From Chloroflexota bacterium (GTDB lineage: Bacteria > Chloroflexota > Dehalococcoidia > Lucifugimonadales > Australimonadaceae): 64,000 nucleotides of DNA. Shown piece after piece: positions 1 to 8,643 of this stretch (its first letter is position 1; each line of letters begins with the position of its first letter). The stretch spans positions 1 to 64,000 of the forward strand of contig JAQCEV010000001.1 in assembly GCA_027618515.1 (NCBI GenBank). The letters are read 5' to 3'. The notes below the pieces were generated by a model that made no database searches, was not told where the DNA came from, and saw only the letters and a list, made by a program, of their open reading frames with translations. A program made the translations under genes and the position numbers.

Positions 1-256
1 GTCAATTTGGACCTTCGTTGAGCACTTGGAGTCGCTTTTTGGCCGGGGATAGTTGGGAATGAGCCTGTTTGGTCCTGTCGTTTTACCTCTGAAGCGTGAA
101 CTGTCGAATGTTGGCCGCTCCTGGCACGCGTGGATATCGCCGAGGGGGTATGGTCAAACATGCTCATTCTTGCTCATTTACTCCTGCCAGAGGGGTCCAA
201 ATGGGTCCACAACGGTCCATTGGCTCCTGAGTCGGACCCCGTCCTGAATAGCGAAA

Positions 257-292
257 CGCCCCGAGGAGAATTTGCGTTATCTCGTCGGGGCG
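257..292. repeat. Inverted repeat / hairpin CGCCCCGAGGAG-N12-CTCGTCGGGGCG
   Basis: 12-bp arms with one mismatch, read directly. Confidence 0.6.
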
Positions 293-425
293 CTGCTACA
301 TCTGTCGCGTAGGTCGTCCGTGGGACAGGGTAGCGGGTGGGGGTGCGATGGCGCTATGGGCGTTTGTCATAGGTGGGGGGGAGGGGGCAAGCGGGGCGAT
401 GGTCTGACTTGCTATCGGATGGAGC

Positions 426-840
426 TTATTGCAGGCATGACTCGGCGATGGGTGGGGATGAGCCCCTCGTCAACCGGGGCCGGAGCGTAAGTTGTGCCTT
501 CAGACGGATAAGAGCGTCAGCATTGAAATTTTCACAATACACCAAAACTCTCGCGACCCCATAGTTAAGAAGGTCGTCTGGGCGAGTCTGTATCAGAGCG
601 ATGTCTGCGGGAGTTGCTTGGCGCACCTCTACTTTGTAGGACTCGCGCGCAGGATCAACCAAAAGATAGAACCTGGTCTGCTCGCCTGGCCCCACCACTC
701 CGGGTGAGCCATAGTGGTGCCCGTCAACGAACAACACGATGCTCTCACCGAATCCGTTGGTCCCTGTCCTGATCGCCTGACCAGCAACCGGAAAGCAGCA
801 TCATCGCAATCAGCAACAAGCACGATGAGCGAATCGTCAC
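426..840 (-). pseudogene. Small lipoprotein, apparently frameshifted (lipobox signal peptide and mature domain in different frames)
   Basis: Minus strand GTG at 840 reads MTIRSSCLLLIAMMLLSGCWSGDQDRDQRIR* (lipobox LLSGC, stop 745-747); the mature-like sequence GFGESIVLFVDGHHYGSPGVVGPGEQTRFYLLVDPARE... is in another frame (ORF 426..737 extended upstream). Confidence 0.5.
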
Positions 841-964
841 CTTGGCGCGAGTGACGCGGATTGACGGGGAAACAGCGGTACCGAGGATATCGCTTTCCAT
901 ACGCATCATTCCGAATGAGTGTCGCTCTATGAAGGGTTGTCTCGTGGTTGGGATGGGCGGATGA

Positions 965-1268
965 GAGGGATGGTGAGAGGACTTTCGACTTCGCTCGCGC
1001 TGCGTTCAAGAAACAGGGGCATTGCGCCGGGAAAAACGGCGCAGGGGGCCGAGGGATGGTGAGAGATTCTTCGATACCGCTCGGCGCGGACTCTGAATGA
1101 CGTTAATGGCGGGGGCATCGTTGGGCTGCGTCCAGCGTTCGCTCGCCCTTCGAGTGCCTCAGGACGAACGGGATTCGGACACGGAACGGCGAGAGGTTCC
1201 CTTCGAGCGACTCAGGGCAGGCATTCGGTACCGCTCGGCGCGGACTCAGCAACTGACGTTAATGTGGG
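965..1268. repeat. Cluster of imperfect intergenic repeats
   Basis: GAGGGATGGTGAGAG at 965-979 and 1051-1065; TACCGCTCGGCGCGGACTC...TGACGTTAATG near 1073-1108 and 1231-1264. Confidence 0.55.
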
Positions 1269-1425
1269 CTGGCCCGGTTGCGGATGGCGGGCGGTGGTTT
1301 GTTGGCGGGTGTTTCGGCCCTCTCCTCAATCCTCTCCCAGAGGGCGAGGAGGCCGGATGCAGAGGACGTTCGGTCGGCGAGCGCTTAGCCGGTGACGGGC
1401 GACAGCGCTCGCGGGGACAACCACG

Positions 1426-2130
1426 CTACGCTGCGCTGGCCGGGGGCGTGGGGGTTGCGGGCGGGGTGAATCCTTTGGCGATGAGCCATACGCCTAGGGT
1501 CAGTTCGTTGATGGCGATGGGGAGGAAGAGGACGATGGAGGAGGTGGCGACGGGGTCTGCGCCGAACATGATCCTGAGGCCTGCTGCGATGTAGGGTACG
1601 GCGCCGATGAGGCCCCAGAGTGCGAGCCATCGGGGGACGAGCCTGGTTCGGTAGAGTAGGTAGTAGAAGATGAGGGCGCTTGGGCCGAAGGCGACGGTGG
1701 GTACGAGCGCGCTTCCCGCCCATTCATGGGCTGCCTGTAGGGCTGCGCCTAGGGTTTGGAAGTGGGGAGAGTCTGGGGCGTCTGACGCTGCGAATTCCTG
1801 GCTGAGGGTCAGCAGTGAGAGTAGGCCGATCACCGAGACGAGGAAGAGTATGCCTTCGGTGAGTCTGGCTCCTACGTACCCAAGAGCTAATGCGCCATCC
1901 TGTCGCTTCAAGACGGGGTACATGGTGATCGCAATGCTCGCGACTGAAACGGCCATGGCTAATTCAAACAGCGCTCCTAGGGTGATTTGGGTTTCGCTTT
2001 CGGAGATCTTGGCTAGATCAAGGGGGCGTTCGAGGGCGGTTCCGAGCATGGCGAGGCTCAGGACGCCAGCGACGATGGCGAGGAGGAACAGTATCCCGGT
2101 GGTCATTGCGGTTCTTCTGTCCGCGGTCAT
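1426..2130 (-). CDS. DUF4386-like multi-TM membrane protein
   Basis: ORF 1426..2235; likely start at MTADRRTAMTTGILFLLAIVAGVLS; hydrophobic segments and DUF4386-type pattern. Confidence 0.65.
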   Translation of the reverse strand: MTADRRTAMTTGILFLLAIVAGVLSLAMLGTALERPLDLAKISESETQITLGALFELAMAVSVASIAITMYPVLKRQDGALALGYVGARLTEGILFLVSVIGLLSLLTLSQEFAASDAPDSPHFQTLGAALQAAHEWAGSALVPTVAFGPSALIFYYLLYRTRLVPRWLALWGLIGAVPYIAAGLRIMFGADPVATSSIVLFLPIAINELTLGVWLIAKGFTPPATPTPPASAA

Positions 2131-2399
2131 GTCTCGCTCCTTGGCTTGCGTTCCGGTGTTGGTGTTCCGCGGCACAGTGTAGGCGTGAAGCTCCGTTGAG
2201 CTTGCATCTCGAATCGAGCAGAAGGCCAGGCACAAGATAGTCAGCCGTTGTGCAGCGGGCGTGAAGTCCGGGTCTTGTTACGTGAAGGCGGTGAGCGCGA
2301 CGACCGAGCGAGAAGGCCAGCGTTGGCGTAGTCGGCGCGGGATAACGCTGGCGTTCGCGGCGGGGGGGGGGGGACTATGCCACGCGTGCGCGACCGAGT

Positions 2400-3191
2400 G
2401 TGCGCGACCGGGATAGTCATCAAATATCCGTCTCGCTGTGGCAGCGAATCGACGGCGTGAGCAATTGCGTGGAGAACACAAATCATTATTCGGTGAATAA
2501 CACCAGGACTCGGAGAGAGGTGGTTGGTGGGCAGCTGCTGCTTGAAAAGACCATATGCTGCAACGTGTCTTTGCCGTTCTCGCTTGAGGAGTTGGTCCAG
2601 CATATGTTGGGGTACCAAGATTCGCTGATCGCAGCGGGCGTTGCCATGCCGACGCTCGTCGATATACGCGTCGACGACGGCTGCGTGGTTGTCCTATGTG
2701 AGGACGGTGGGGCGAATCTGGTGGATCGGTACGTGACGCCGGAGCGGTTCGTGGCTGCGCCTGAGAAACCGATAACAGAAGTTGTCGCCGTCCTGAAGAA
2801 GGTGATTGACGCAGGCCTTTCTATCGACCCGCATGTGAAGAATTTCGTGGGCGAGGCGGGGAGTCTCCTTTACGTGGACATGTCGCCACCGCTAACGGAG
2901 AGCTACGTGGCGGCAAGGTTGTCGTTAGCAACGAGGGCTACGGGAGATAGCGAGTATCAGATATTGAAGGATAATTTCTCGTACTTCCAGCCAGAGTTTC
3001 TTCCCTATCATTTCGCAGGCGATTTCCTAAATGTTGATCCGACAGCGGAGAAAATCTTCCCTGATATCCACTCCGTGCTGCGTGACCAAGGGCTTATCGA
3101 GGGCGTTGGCCTCGATGAATTTGCTGCCAGGGTAAAAGGCATCCGGGAGCTTGAGAATCTCCGACTGAGCAAGGGCCTCTTCATGATTTGA
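2400..3191 (+). CDS. Hypothetical protein, possibly kinase-like / DUF6206-like; start uncertain
   Basis: Long ORF with non-biased protein sequence (SIDPHVKNFVGEAGSLLYVDMSPP); true start may be downstream of 2400. Confidence 0.5.
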   Translation: MRDRDSHQISVSLWQRIDGVSNCVENTNHYSVNNTRTRREVVGGQLLLEKTICCNVSLPFSLEELVQHMLGYQDSLIAAGVAMPTLVDIRVDDGCVVVLCEDGGANLVDRYVTPERFVAAPEKPITEVVAVLKKVIDAGLSIDPHVKNFVGEAGSLLYVDMSPPLTESYVAARLSLATRATGDSEYQILKDNFSYFQPEFLPYHFAGDFLNVDPTAEKIFPDIHSVLRDQGLIEGVGLDEFAARVKGIRELENLRLSKGLFMI

Positions 3192-3251
3192 GGGCCCACG
3201 TCACGCAGGTCTTCACGCGATCAAGCAGGCAGTTCGGCGAAGGAGGGTGGT

Positions 3252-4200
3252 ATGGGTGTGAACGATATCCAGAGGGTTGGGGTTGTGGGATCAGGGTTGA
3301 TGGGGCACGGGATCGCGTTGGCGTTCGCGATGGGTGGGTACCCGGTGACAATGTGCGATCTGGACGATGAGCGGCTGTTACGGGCGATGCGTGATGCGTC
3401 GGCGACGGCGACGTTGTTCGTGGAGGAGGGGTTGATCACGGCAGAGGAGGCTGAGGCGGCGATCGGTCGGCTGTTGACGACGACCGATCTGGCGGAGCTG
3501 GCAGCCACTAGCGATTTCATCACAGAGGCGATCGTGGAGCGGTCTGAGGATAAGCGGGCGCTGTTTAACAAGCTGGACGAGTTGTGCCCTCCCCACACGA
3601 TCATCGTGAGTAATACGTCGTCGTTGGTGCTGAGCGATTTCGGGTCGGACGTGAAGCGTCAGGATCGGATCGCCGGTGACGCATTACTTCGCGCCACCGG
3701 CGATCGTGCCAGGCGTTGAGGTTGCGAGGGGGCCAGGGACGTCGGAGGAGACGTACGAGACGGCGTACGAGTTGATGCGGCGGATACGGCATGTGCCAAT
3801 CCGGGTGCAGAAGGAGCTTCCCGGGTACCTGCTGAATCGGCTACAGGCTGCGCTGTCCACGGAGGCGTACAAGATGTGGGCGGAGGGGGTGGCGTCAGCC
3901 GAGGATATCGATCTGGGGGTGCGGGCGACGTTCGGGTTCCGTATGCCGCAGGAGGGGCCGATGCTGCATTACGACTTGGCGGGCGTGTGGCGTTGGCCGA
4001 GGGACGTGCGCATGGGGATGCTGTCGCGTCACCTGCCAGGGATGAGCGAGGAGGCGCAGGCGAAGATCACGGCGCGTTACGAGGAGGGGACGCCGTGGTT
4101 CGGGGAGGCGGGTGGTACGCCAGAGGAGATCGAGGAGCGCGATAGGGCGTACTTGCGTCGGTTGAAGGCGCAGTACTGGGATGCGGAGGATAAGGGGTAG
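3252..4200 (+). pseudogene. 3-hydroxyacyl-CoA dehydrogenase, frameshifted
   Basis: N-terminal Rossmann half VGVVGSGLMGHGIA in ORF 3252..3719 and C-terminal half THYFAPPAIVPGVEV... in ORF 3676..4200; removing one G at 3675/3676 restores RQDRIAVTHYFAPP. Confidence 0.8.
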
Positions 4201-4416
4201 GACGGGCTCCATGGGGTGGGACCGCGGCCGTTGGTGCCCCCGAATAGCAGCGTTCGCTGTGATTGGCGCCCACGACCGGTGTCAGGCGCCGAGTGCGCAT
4301 GGCGCTTGTAGGTCTATCGTCCGCATGGGGTAGTACTTTTGTACGGTGAGATTAGTACGGAAGTGGGAGAGGCTAGCTCATGCACGCGGACTCGCGCAGC
4401 ACAGAGGAGGCGCTAG

Positions 4417-4626
4417 ATGAGCAGAGATTCATGGAGCAGGGATTCCTGGGACGTGGACCCGAACATATCAGGGATGCACCGGGATAGCGACGGGAACGAT
4501 ACGCTCGTGAGCATGACCAAGCGTGTGGCGAACCTTCAGCGGCAACTGGACGCGGTAGGGGAACTGGCGCGAAACCCATGGGCCGCCCAGAGTGACAATG
4601 ACGATTCCTCGACCCTGGTAGCGTAG
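4417..4626 (+). CDS. Small hypothetical protein (69 aa)
   Basis: ORF immediately 5' of the receiver-like gene (3 nt gap). Confidence 0.5.
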   Translation: MSRDSWSRDSWDVDPNISGMHRDSDGNDTLVSMTKRVANLQRQLDAVGELARNPWAAQSDNDDSSTLVA

Positions 4627-4629
4627 GCG

Positions 4630-5037
4630 ATGCGGGCCCTTTGTTTAGGATGCTCGCCCTCCAGCGTTTCCGCCGTTCGGGAGATTCTTTCGAACCTCTG
4701 GCCAGGCGCTGATGTGGATGAAGCCGAGGACCTGGTGACGGGTTTCGGGTACCTCGTATGGACGCCTCCGGATGTGGTCTTCGTAGCCAACGATTCCTCG
4801 TGGAGTCCTTCGTTGACAGAGGCGATCGGCGAAGTCCGATCCAACGCTTTGGGTCATCCGCTGGTCGCGCTGGTTGGTGCGTACGGGGATGGTGATACGG
4901 TTCGTATCTCCGCGCTCGACGCAGGAGCAGACGATTGCATCGAGAAGACGGAGTCGCCTGATCGAGCAGAGGCGAAGGTGCTCGCAATGGTGCGACGCAC
5001 GCAACGGCTCCAGGCTGCGTTTCGTCAAGCTAGCTGA
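4630..5037 (+). CDS. Divergent response-regulator receiver-like protein
   Basis: Receiver-like pattern PDVVFVANDSS...ALVGAYGDGDTVRISALDAGADDCIEK. Confidence 0.6.
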   Translation: MRALCLGCSPSSVSAVREILSNLWPGADVDEAEDLVTGFGYLVWTPPDVVFVANDSSWSPSLTEAIGEVRSNALGHPLVALVGAYGDGDTVRISALDAGADDCIEKTESPDRAEAKVLAMVRRTQRLQAAFRQAS

Positions 5038-5125
5038 CAAAGAGGCCAGGCGCGCCGAACATCGGGTTTGGGCGCCTAGGCGACGGCCTGGCGCGATGCA
5101 GATGGTTCGCGCTGATGTCACTAGC

Positions 5126-5145
5126 GAAGGCTGAAAACAGCCTTC
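5126..5145 (+). terminator. Hairpin GAAGGCTG-AAAA-CAGCCTTC downstream of the 4630..5037 gene
   Basis: Perfect 8-bp stem with tetraloop; weak T-tract, so only a candidate terminator. Confidence 0.4.
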
Positions 5146-5203
5146 CCAAAACCCCATTTCACGTCATACCCCTAATAGGTTCGAGCCCTGGCTTGAACGC
5201 CCG

Positions 5204-5234
5204 ATCAGTGAGCAGCATGACATGCTGCTCTGAT
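5204..5234. repeat. Palindrome ATCA-GT-GAGCAGCATG-A-CATGCTGCTC-TGAT
   Basis: Perfect 10-bp inverted arms around a single A, with outer ATCA/TGAT also pairing. Confidence 0.7.
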
Positions 5235-5261
5235 TCCGTGCGTCCAGGGTCAGCGTGGGTG

Positions 5262-5618
5262 CTACCGGAGCATCTTGGCAACGGCGTCTAGGAGCCGTTG
5301 GTGGGTGAAGGGCTTGAGGACGAAGTCGATGGCGCCGTTGATCCTGGCGTCCTCCACGACCTCACGCTGGGCATCCCCAGTGAGGAGCGTGATCCGCGCG
5401 GAGGGGTCGAACTCCCGGATGCGTTTGAGGGCGTCGATGCCATTCATGTCAGGCATCTTCAGATCCATGAGCACCGCATCGGGGCGGGTGGATCTGTACT
5501 TATCCACAGCATCCACGCCTTCGGTGGCTTCGATGACCTGATGGCCCTCTTCAAGAAGAGACTCACGTATCCGCATTCTCATTAGAGAAAGGTCGTCAAC
5601 GACCACTATTCGAGCCAC
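5262..5618 (-). CDS. CheY-like response regulator, single receiver domain
   Basis: MARIVVVDDLSLMRMRIRESLLEEGHQVIEA...VLMDLKMPDMNGIDAL...LTGDA...FVLKPF; likely GTG start at 5618. Confidence 0.9.
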   Translation of the reverse strand: MARIVVVDDLSLMRMRIRESLLEEGHQVIEATEGVDAVDKYRSTRPDAVLMDLKMPDMNGIDALKRIREFDPSARITLLTGDAQREVVEDARINGAIDFVLKPFTHQRLLDAVAKMLR

Positions 5619-5810
5619 GGTACCGCCCCCTCCCGCGCTTCTTAACCACCGTATCGCCATCGGGCACGACTGTCGATATGCCAAAAGTACTAGAGCACTA
5701 CAGACCATCGTCGTGCCTACTACCTTTGGAGGGGGCGGCTAAAGACCACGGTGGTGCGGGACGAGTGGACGCTGGTCGATCGCAGGATCGAGATGTGCGT
5801 ACGCTAGCGT

Positions 5811-6068
5811 CTATCGATGAGGGTGCATCTCTGGCTCTTTACCGGGCCACATTCGTTCCCTGACCTGGAGCGCGTGCGGAGGGCAAAGGAGGGCCGCTAG
5901 ACCAACGGCGTCGTGGTGGTCCTCGTGCTCGACGTCTGTCTGGAATTCGACGCGGCCCCAGCCCGCCGGCAGGTATTGGTGCTCGACGCGGTCGGAGTCG
6001 AGGTACTCATCGGAGGTGTCGCAGTCGGGGTAATCGCACTTGATGGAAACGATGGATGAGTAACCGAT
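5811..6068 (-). CDS. Small conserved-looking protein (85 aa, CxxxxC motif), no canonical start; candidate AUC start
   Basis: Open frame (I/M)GYSSIVSIKCDYPDCDTSDEYLDSDRVEHQYLPAGWGRVEFQTDVEHEDHHDAVGLAALLCPPH...; AGGAGG (6080-6075) lies 6 nt before ATC at 6068-6066; no ATG/GTG/TTG between upstream TAG and this codon. Confidence 0.5.
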   Translation of the reverse strand: MGYSSIVSIKCDYPDCDTSDEYLDSDRVEHQYLPAGWGRVEFQTDVEHEDHHDAVGLAALLCPPHALQVRERMWPGKEPEMHPHR

Positions 6069-6263
6069 GGGGGGCCTCCTGGATGCGTCTTGGCTGGGGG
6101 CATTCTAGGCCACGCGAGGATCGATAGGGGGCGGGGTTGGTTTACGTTGGCGCGTAGCGTCGTTCGTTTGGAACCGCCGCGGGCGCTAGCCTGCCCCGGG
6201 CCCGTGCCGCACTGGCGTGCGGTAGAGGGGCGCGATGGGCAGGAGTGAATCGAGGCTTGGTGC

Positions 6264-7532
6264 TTAGCCGTTGCCTTTGCGGGCGATGGCGGCGTCACGG
6301 GCTTTGGTGAAGAGCTGGTCGACTTGGTAGATGGCGTCGCCAGGCAGAGTGCCGGTGTTGCCGTAGAGGGCGTCGCCGGGGACGTAGGTGCTCATGTCGC
6401 CGTAGTCCTCGATCTCCAGGTGGAGGCGGTCGTGGGGCTCACGGAAGACGTTGATGGGGTCACCACCGTCGCGGACGGTGTCGATCTGCTCTTCGAGCAA
6501 GCGACGGTAGAGGATCAAGCCCTTGTCTGACTCGGCGAGCTTCTCCTGGCTGCGATCCATGATCTCGTCCTGCTCCTCCCAGACAATGAGGTCTTGAGGG
6601 AGTATCCACTCCGGGAGGTCAACGACGGGGACGTCGAAGACCGGGACGGGGTACTGCTCGGGAACCTTGATGTCGGCGCCAGGCTCATAGATGTGGTAGA
6701 CGAGGTGCCAGGTGTGGGTGTCGTCGATGGTGACGCGGATCTGGAATTCCTGCTCGCCACGTTGGCCTATGTGAACCATGTTGGGGAACACCAGGGGGTG
6801 TCCGTGGTTCCAGCCCTGGGATGTGGCTTCGTCCTCGCCCTCCTGGAGGCGGAACTTGAGGATGCCGTACTCGAACAGCTCAAAGGCGATCTTGGCGTGG
6901 TGGCGCTTGGCACGCCGGAATCCACGCCAGCGGCGTTCATCGGTAATGCCCAGCTTCTCGAGTGCGTAGAGGCCCCAGTGGCCGTGGTCCCACTCCAGGT
7001 GGGTCTGGTCGATGGAGTTCTCCTGGCACTGGACCCAGTTGGCGTTGAGGAAGGTGGAACCGATCATGCGGAAGGCGTTGGGCTGGACGAACAGGCTCCA
7101 CTTGGGGAGCTCGGGTGCAGGCAGCGGGCCGATGTACCCGAAGATGAGGCCGCCGAGCTCTTCGACGGGGTAGGAGTCAATCTGGACGCGGGAGGCGAAG
7201 GTGCTATCGGCGTTCTCGGCAGGCATCTCAAGGCACTGGCCTTTGGTGTCGAACATCCAACCGTGATAAGGACAGCGGAGACCTTCTACCTCGGGGATGC
7301 CGAGGCGCAGGTTGACGCGCCGGTGGGGGCAGCGCTGGCCGATGAGGCCGATGTTGTTGGATTTGTCTCGGAAGAGGGTGAAGTCTTCGCCAAGCAGTCG
7401 CACGGCCTTTGCGCCAGGTTCCATCAGATCAGCAGAGGTGGCGACGGGATACCAGTAGCGACGCATAAGTTCGCCTCCTGGGGTGCCGGGGCCGACCCTG
7501 GTTATCTTTTCGTTGGTTTCTGAACTAAGCAT
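6264..7532 (-). CDS. Rieske (2Fe-2S) aromatic ring-hydroxylating dioxygenase-type oxygenase
   Basis: Rieske motif CPHRRVNLRLGIPEVEGLRCPYHGWMFD. Confidence 0.9.
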   Translation of the reverse strand: MLSSETNEKITRVGPGTPGGELMRRYWYPVATSADLMEPGAKAVRLLGEDFTLFRDKSNNIGLIGQRCPHRRVNLRLGIPEVEGLRCPYHGWMFDTKGQCLEMPAENADSTFASRVQIDSYPVEELGGLIFGYIGPLPAPELPKWSLFVQPNAFRMIGSTFLNANWVQCQENSIDQTHLEWDHGHWGLYALEKLGITDERRWRGFRRAKRHHAKIAFELFEYGILKFRLQEGEDEATSQGWNHGHPLVFPNMVHIGQRGEQEFQIRVTIDDTHTWHLVYHIYEPGADIKVPEQYPVPVFDVPVVDLPEWILPQDLIVWEEQDEIMDRSQEKLAESDKGLILYRRLLEEQIDTVRDGGDPINVFREPHDRLHLEIEDYGDMSTYVPGDALYGNTGTLPGDAIYQVDQLFTKARDAAIARKGNG

Positions 7533-7750
7533 GGCGAGTTTCCTCTCTTGGGTGCGTCTCGGGCGACGCTACAACATTGTTTCGAGGATAGTGGGATGAG
7601 ATTTCATTTCAAGCCTTTCCACGTGAAAGGTCGTTCACAGGCGTTGAAAAGTTACCCGTGGCCGTATGAAAGTTCGTTCACAAGGTTTGGCACAGGGGAA
7701 GGCGCAGGGGATGGAACAAGTGCGGGATAGCTATAATCGCGACGCCTGAA

Positions 7751-8167
7751 ATGCTCGTGGAAAGGGACACGATGGATCTTGCTACGTTGGAGCCCGGGTC
7801 CGAACTGTTCTCCCAGCGCATCACGATGACCGGCGACGCGGTTGCGGGTTATCTTGCGGCGGTTGAGGACGATGGGGATGCGTACGCGCAAGAAGGCGTG
7901 GTGCCGCCGATGGCGGTGGCTGCGCTGGTGATGGCCGAGGCGCTGAAGGCGATCGAGTTGCCAGCGGGGGCCGTGCACACCGGTCAGGAGCTGGGATTCC
8001 TGGCGGCGGTGGATGTGGGGGCTGAGGTGCAGTGCACGGCGAAGGTGGTGCAGAACAGCGTGCGACGCGGTACGCGGTTCGTGGCGCTGGAGATCACGGC
8101 GGACGTGGGCGACGAGCGGGCGCTGACGGGGCGCGTGTCGCTGGCTATCCCAGAGGAGGAGGAGTAA
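7751..8167 (+). CDS. MaoC/FAS1-like dehydratase subunit
   Basis: Hotdog-like sequence, overlapping (TAATG) a second MaoC-like gene. Confidence 0.65.
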   Translation: MLVERDTMDLATLEPGSELFSQRITMTGDAVAGYLAAVEDDGDAYAQEGVVPPMAVAALVMAEALKAIELPAGAVHTGQELGFLAAVDVGAEVQCTAKVVQNSVRRGTRFVALEITADVGDERALTGRVSLAIPEEEE

Positions 8168-8556
8168 TGGCGACGCCAGAGGTACTCCAAGAGATATCGC
8201 ATAAGGTGACACAAGCGCAGTTGGCAAGGTACGCGGATGCGAGCGGCGATCACAATCCGCTGCACCTGGACGAGGAATTCGCGGCGAGGACGCCCTATGG
8301 ACGAACGATAGCGCACGGCATGCTGGTGCTGGCGTTCGTGTCGGAGACGATGGCGAAAAGTTTCGGTCGCGCGTGGATGTGCGAGGGGAAGATGAAGGCG
8401 AAGTTCCGGGCTCCGGTGTACCCAGGCGATACCGTGACCACGAGCGGGACGCTAAAATCGACCTCAGACGCGACGGCTACGTATGAGATCGTCGTGCGGA
8501 AGCAGGACGGCAGCGATGTCGTTACGGTGGACGCGACGGTGCCGATCCCGGTTTGA
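8167..8556 (+). CDS. MaoC-like hotdog dehydratase
   Basis: ARYADASGDHNPLHLDEEFAARTPYGRTIAHGML is a MaoC/hydratase motif; ATG at 8167 inside ORF 8032..8556. Confidence 0.85.
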   Translation: MATPEVLQEISHKVTQAQLARYADASGDHNPLHLDEEFAARTPYGRTIAHGMLVLAFVSETMAKSFGRAWMCEGKMKAKFRAPVYPGDTVTTSGTLKSTSDATATYEIVVRKQDGSDVVTVDATVPIPV

Positions 8557-8586
8557 CGTGGCGTTCGCCCTGCCCTGTTGATCCCG

Positions 8587-8632
8587 TGAATAAGGCCCCT
8601 GAATGAGGCCCTTGAACTTACCCCCTGAACGG
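8587..8632. repeat. 13-bp imperfect tandem repeat (about 3.5 units)
   Basis: TGAATAAGGCCCC / TGAATGAGGCCCT / TGAACTTACCCCC / TGAACGG, in phase at 13 nt. Confidence 0.6.
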
Positions 8633-8643
8633 AGTGTGACTGA

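Noticed and set aside
1-420. Short ORFs 53..247, 130..312 and 272..490 at the window start
   Set aside because: Overlapping frames with no recognisable family; likely non-coding or repeat sequence.
5160-5200. Possible tRNA: GGTTCGAGCCC resembles a T-arm
   Set aside because: No matching acceptor, D-arm or anticodon arm could be found upstream; T-stem pairing is imperfect.
6594-7523. 309-aa + strand ORF
   Set aside because: Antisense to the Rieske oxygenase gene; open only because of high-GC codon bias; composition not protein-like.
7731-7736. TATAAT upstream of the MaoC-like genes
   Set aside because: A good -10 match but no convincing -35; not enough to call a promoter.
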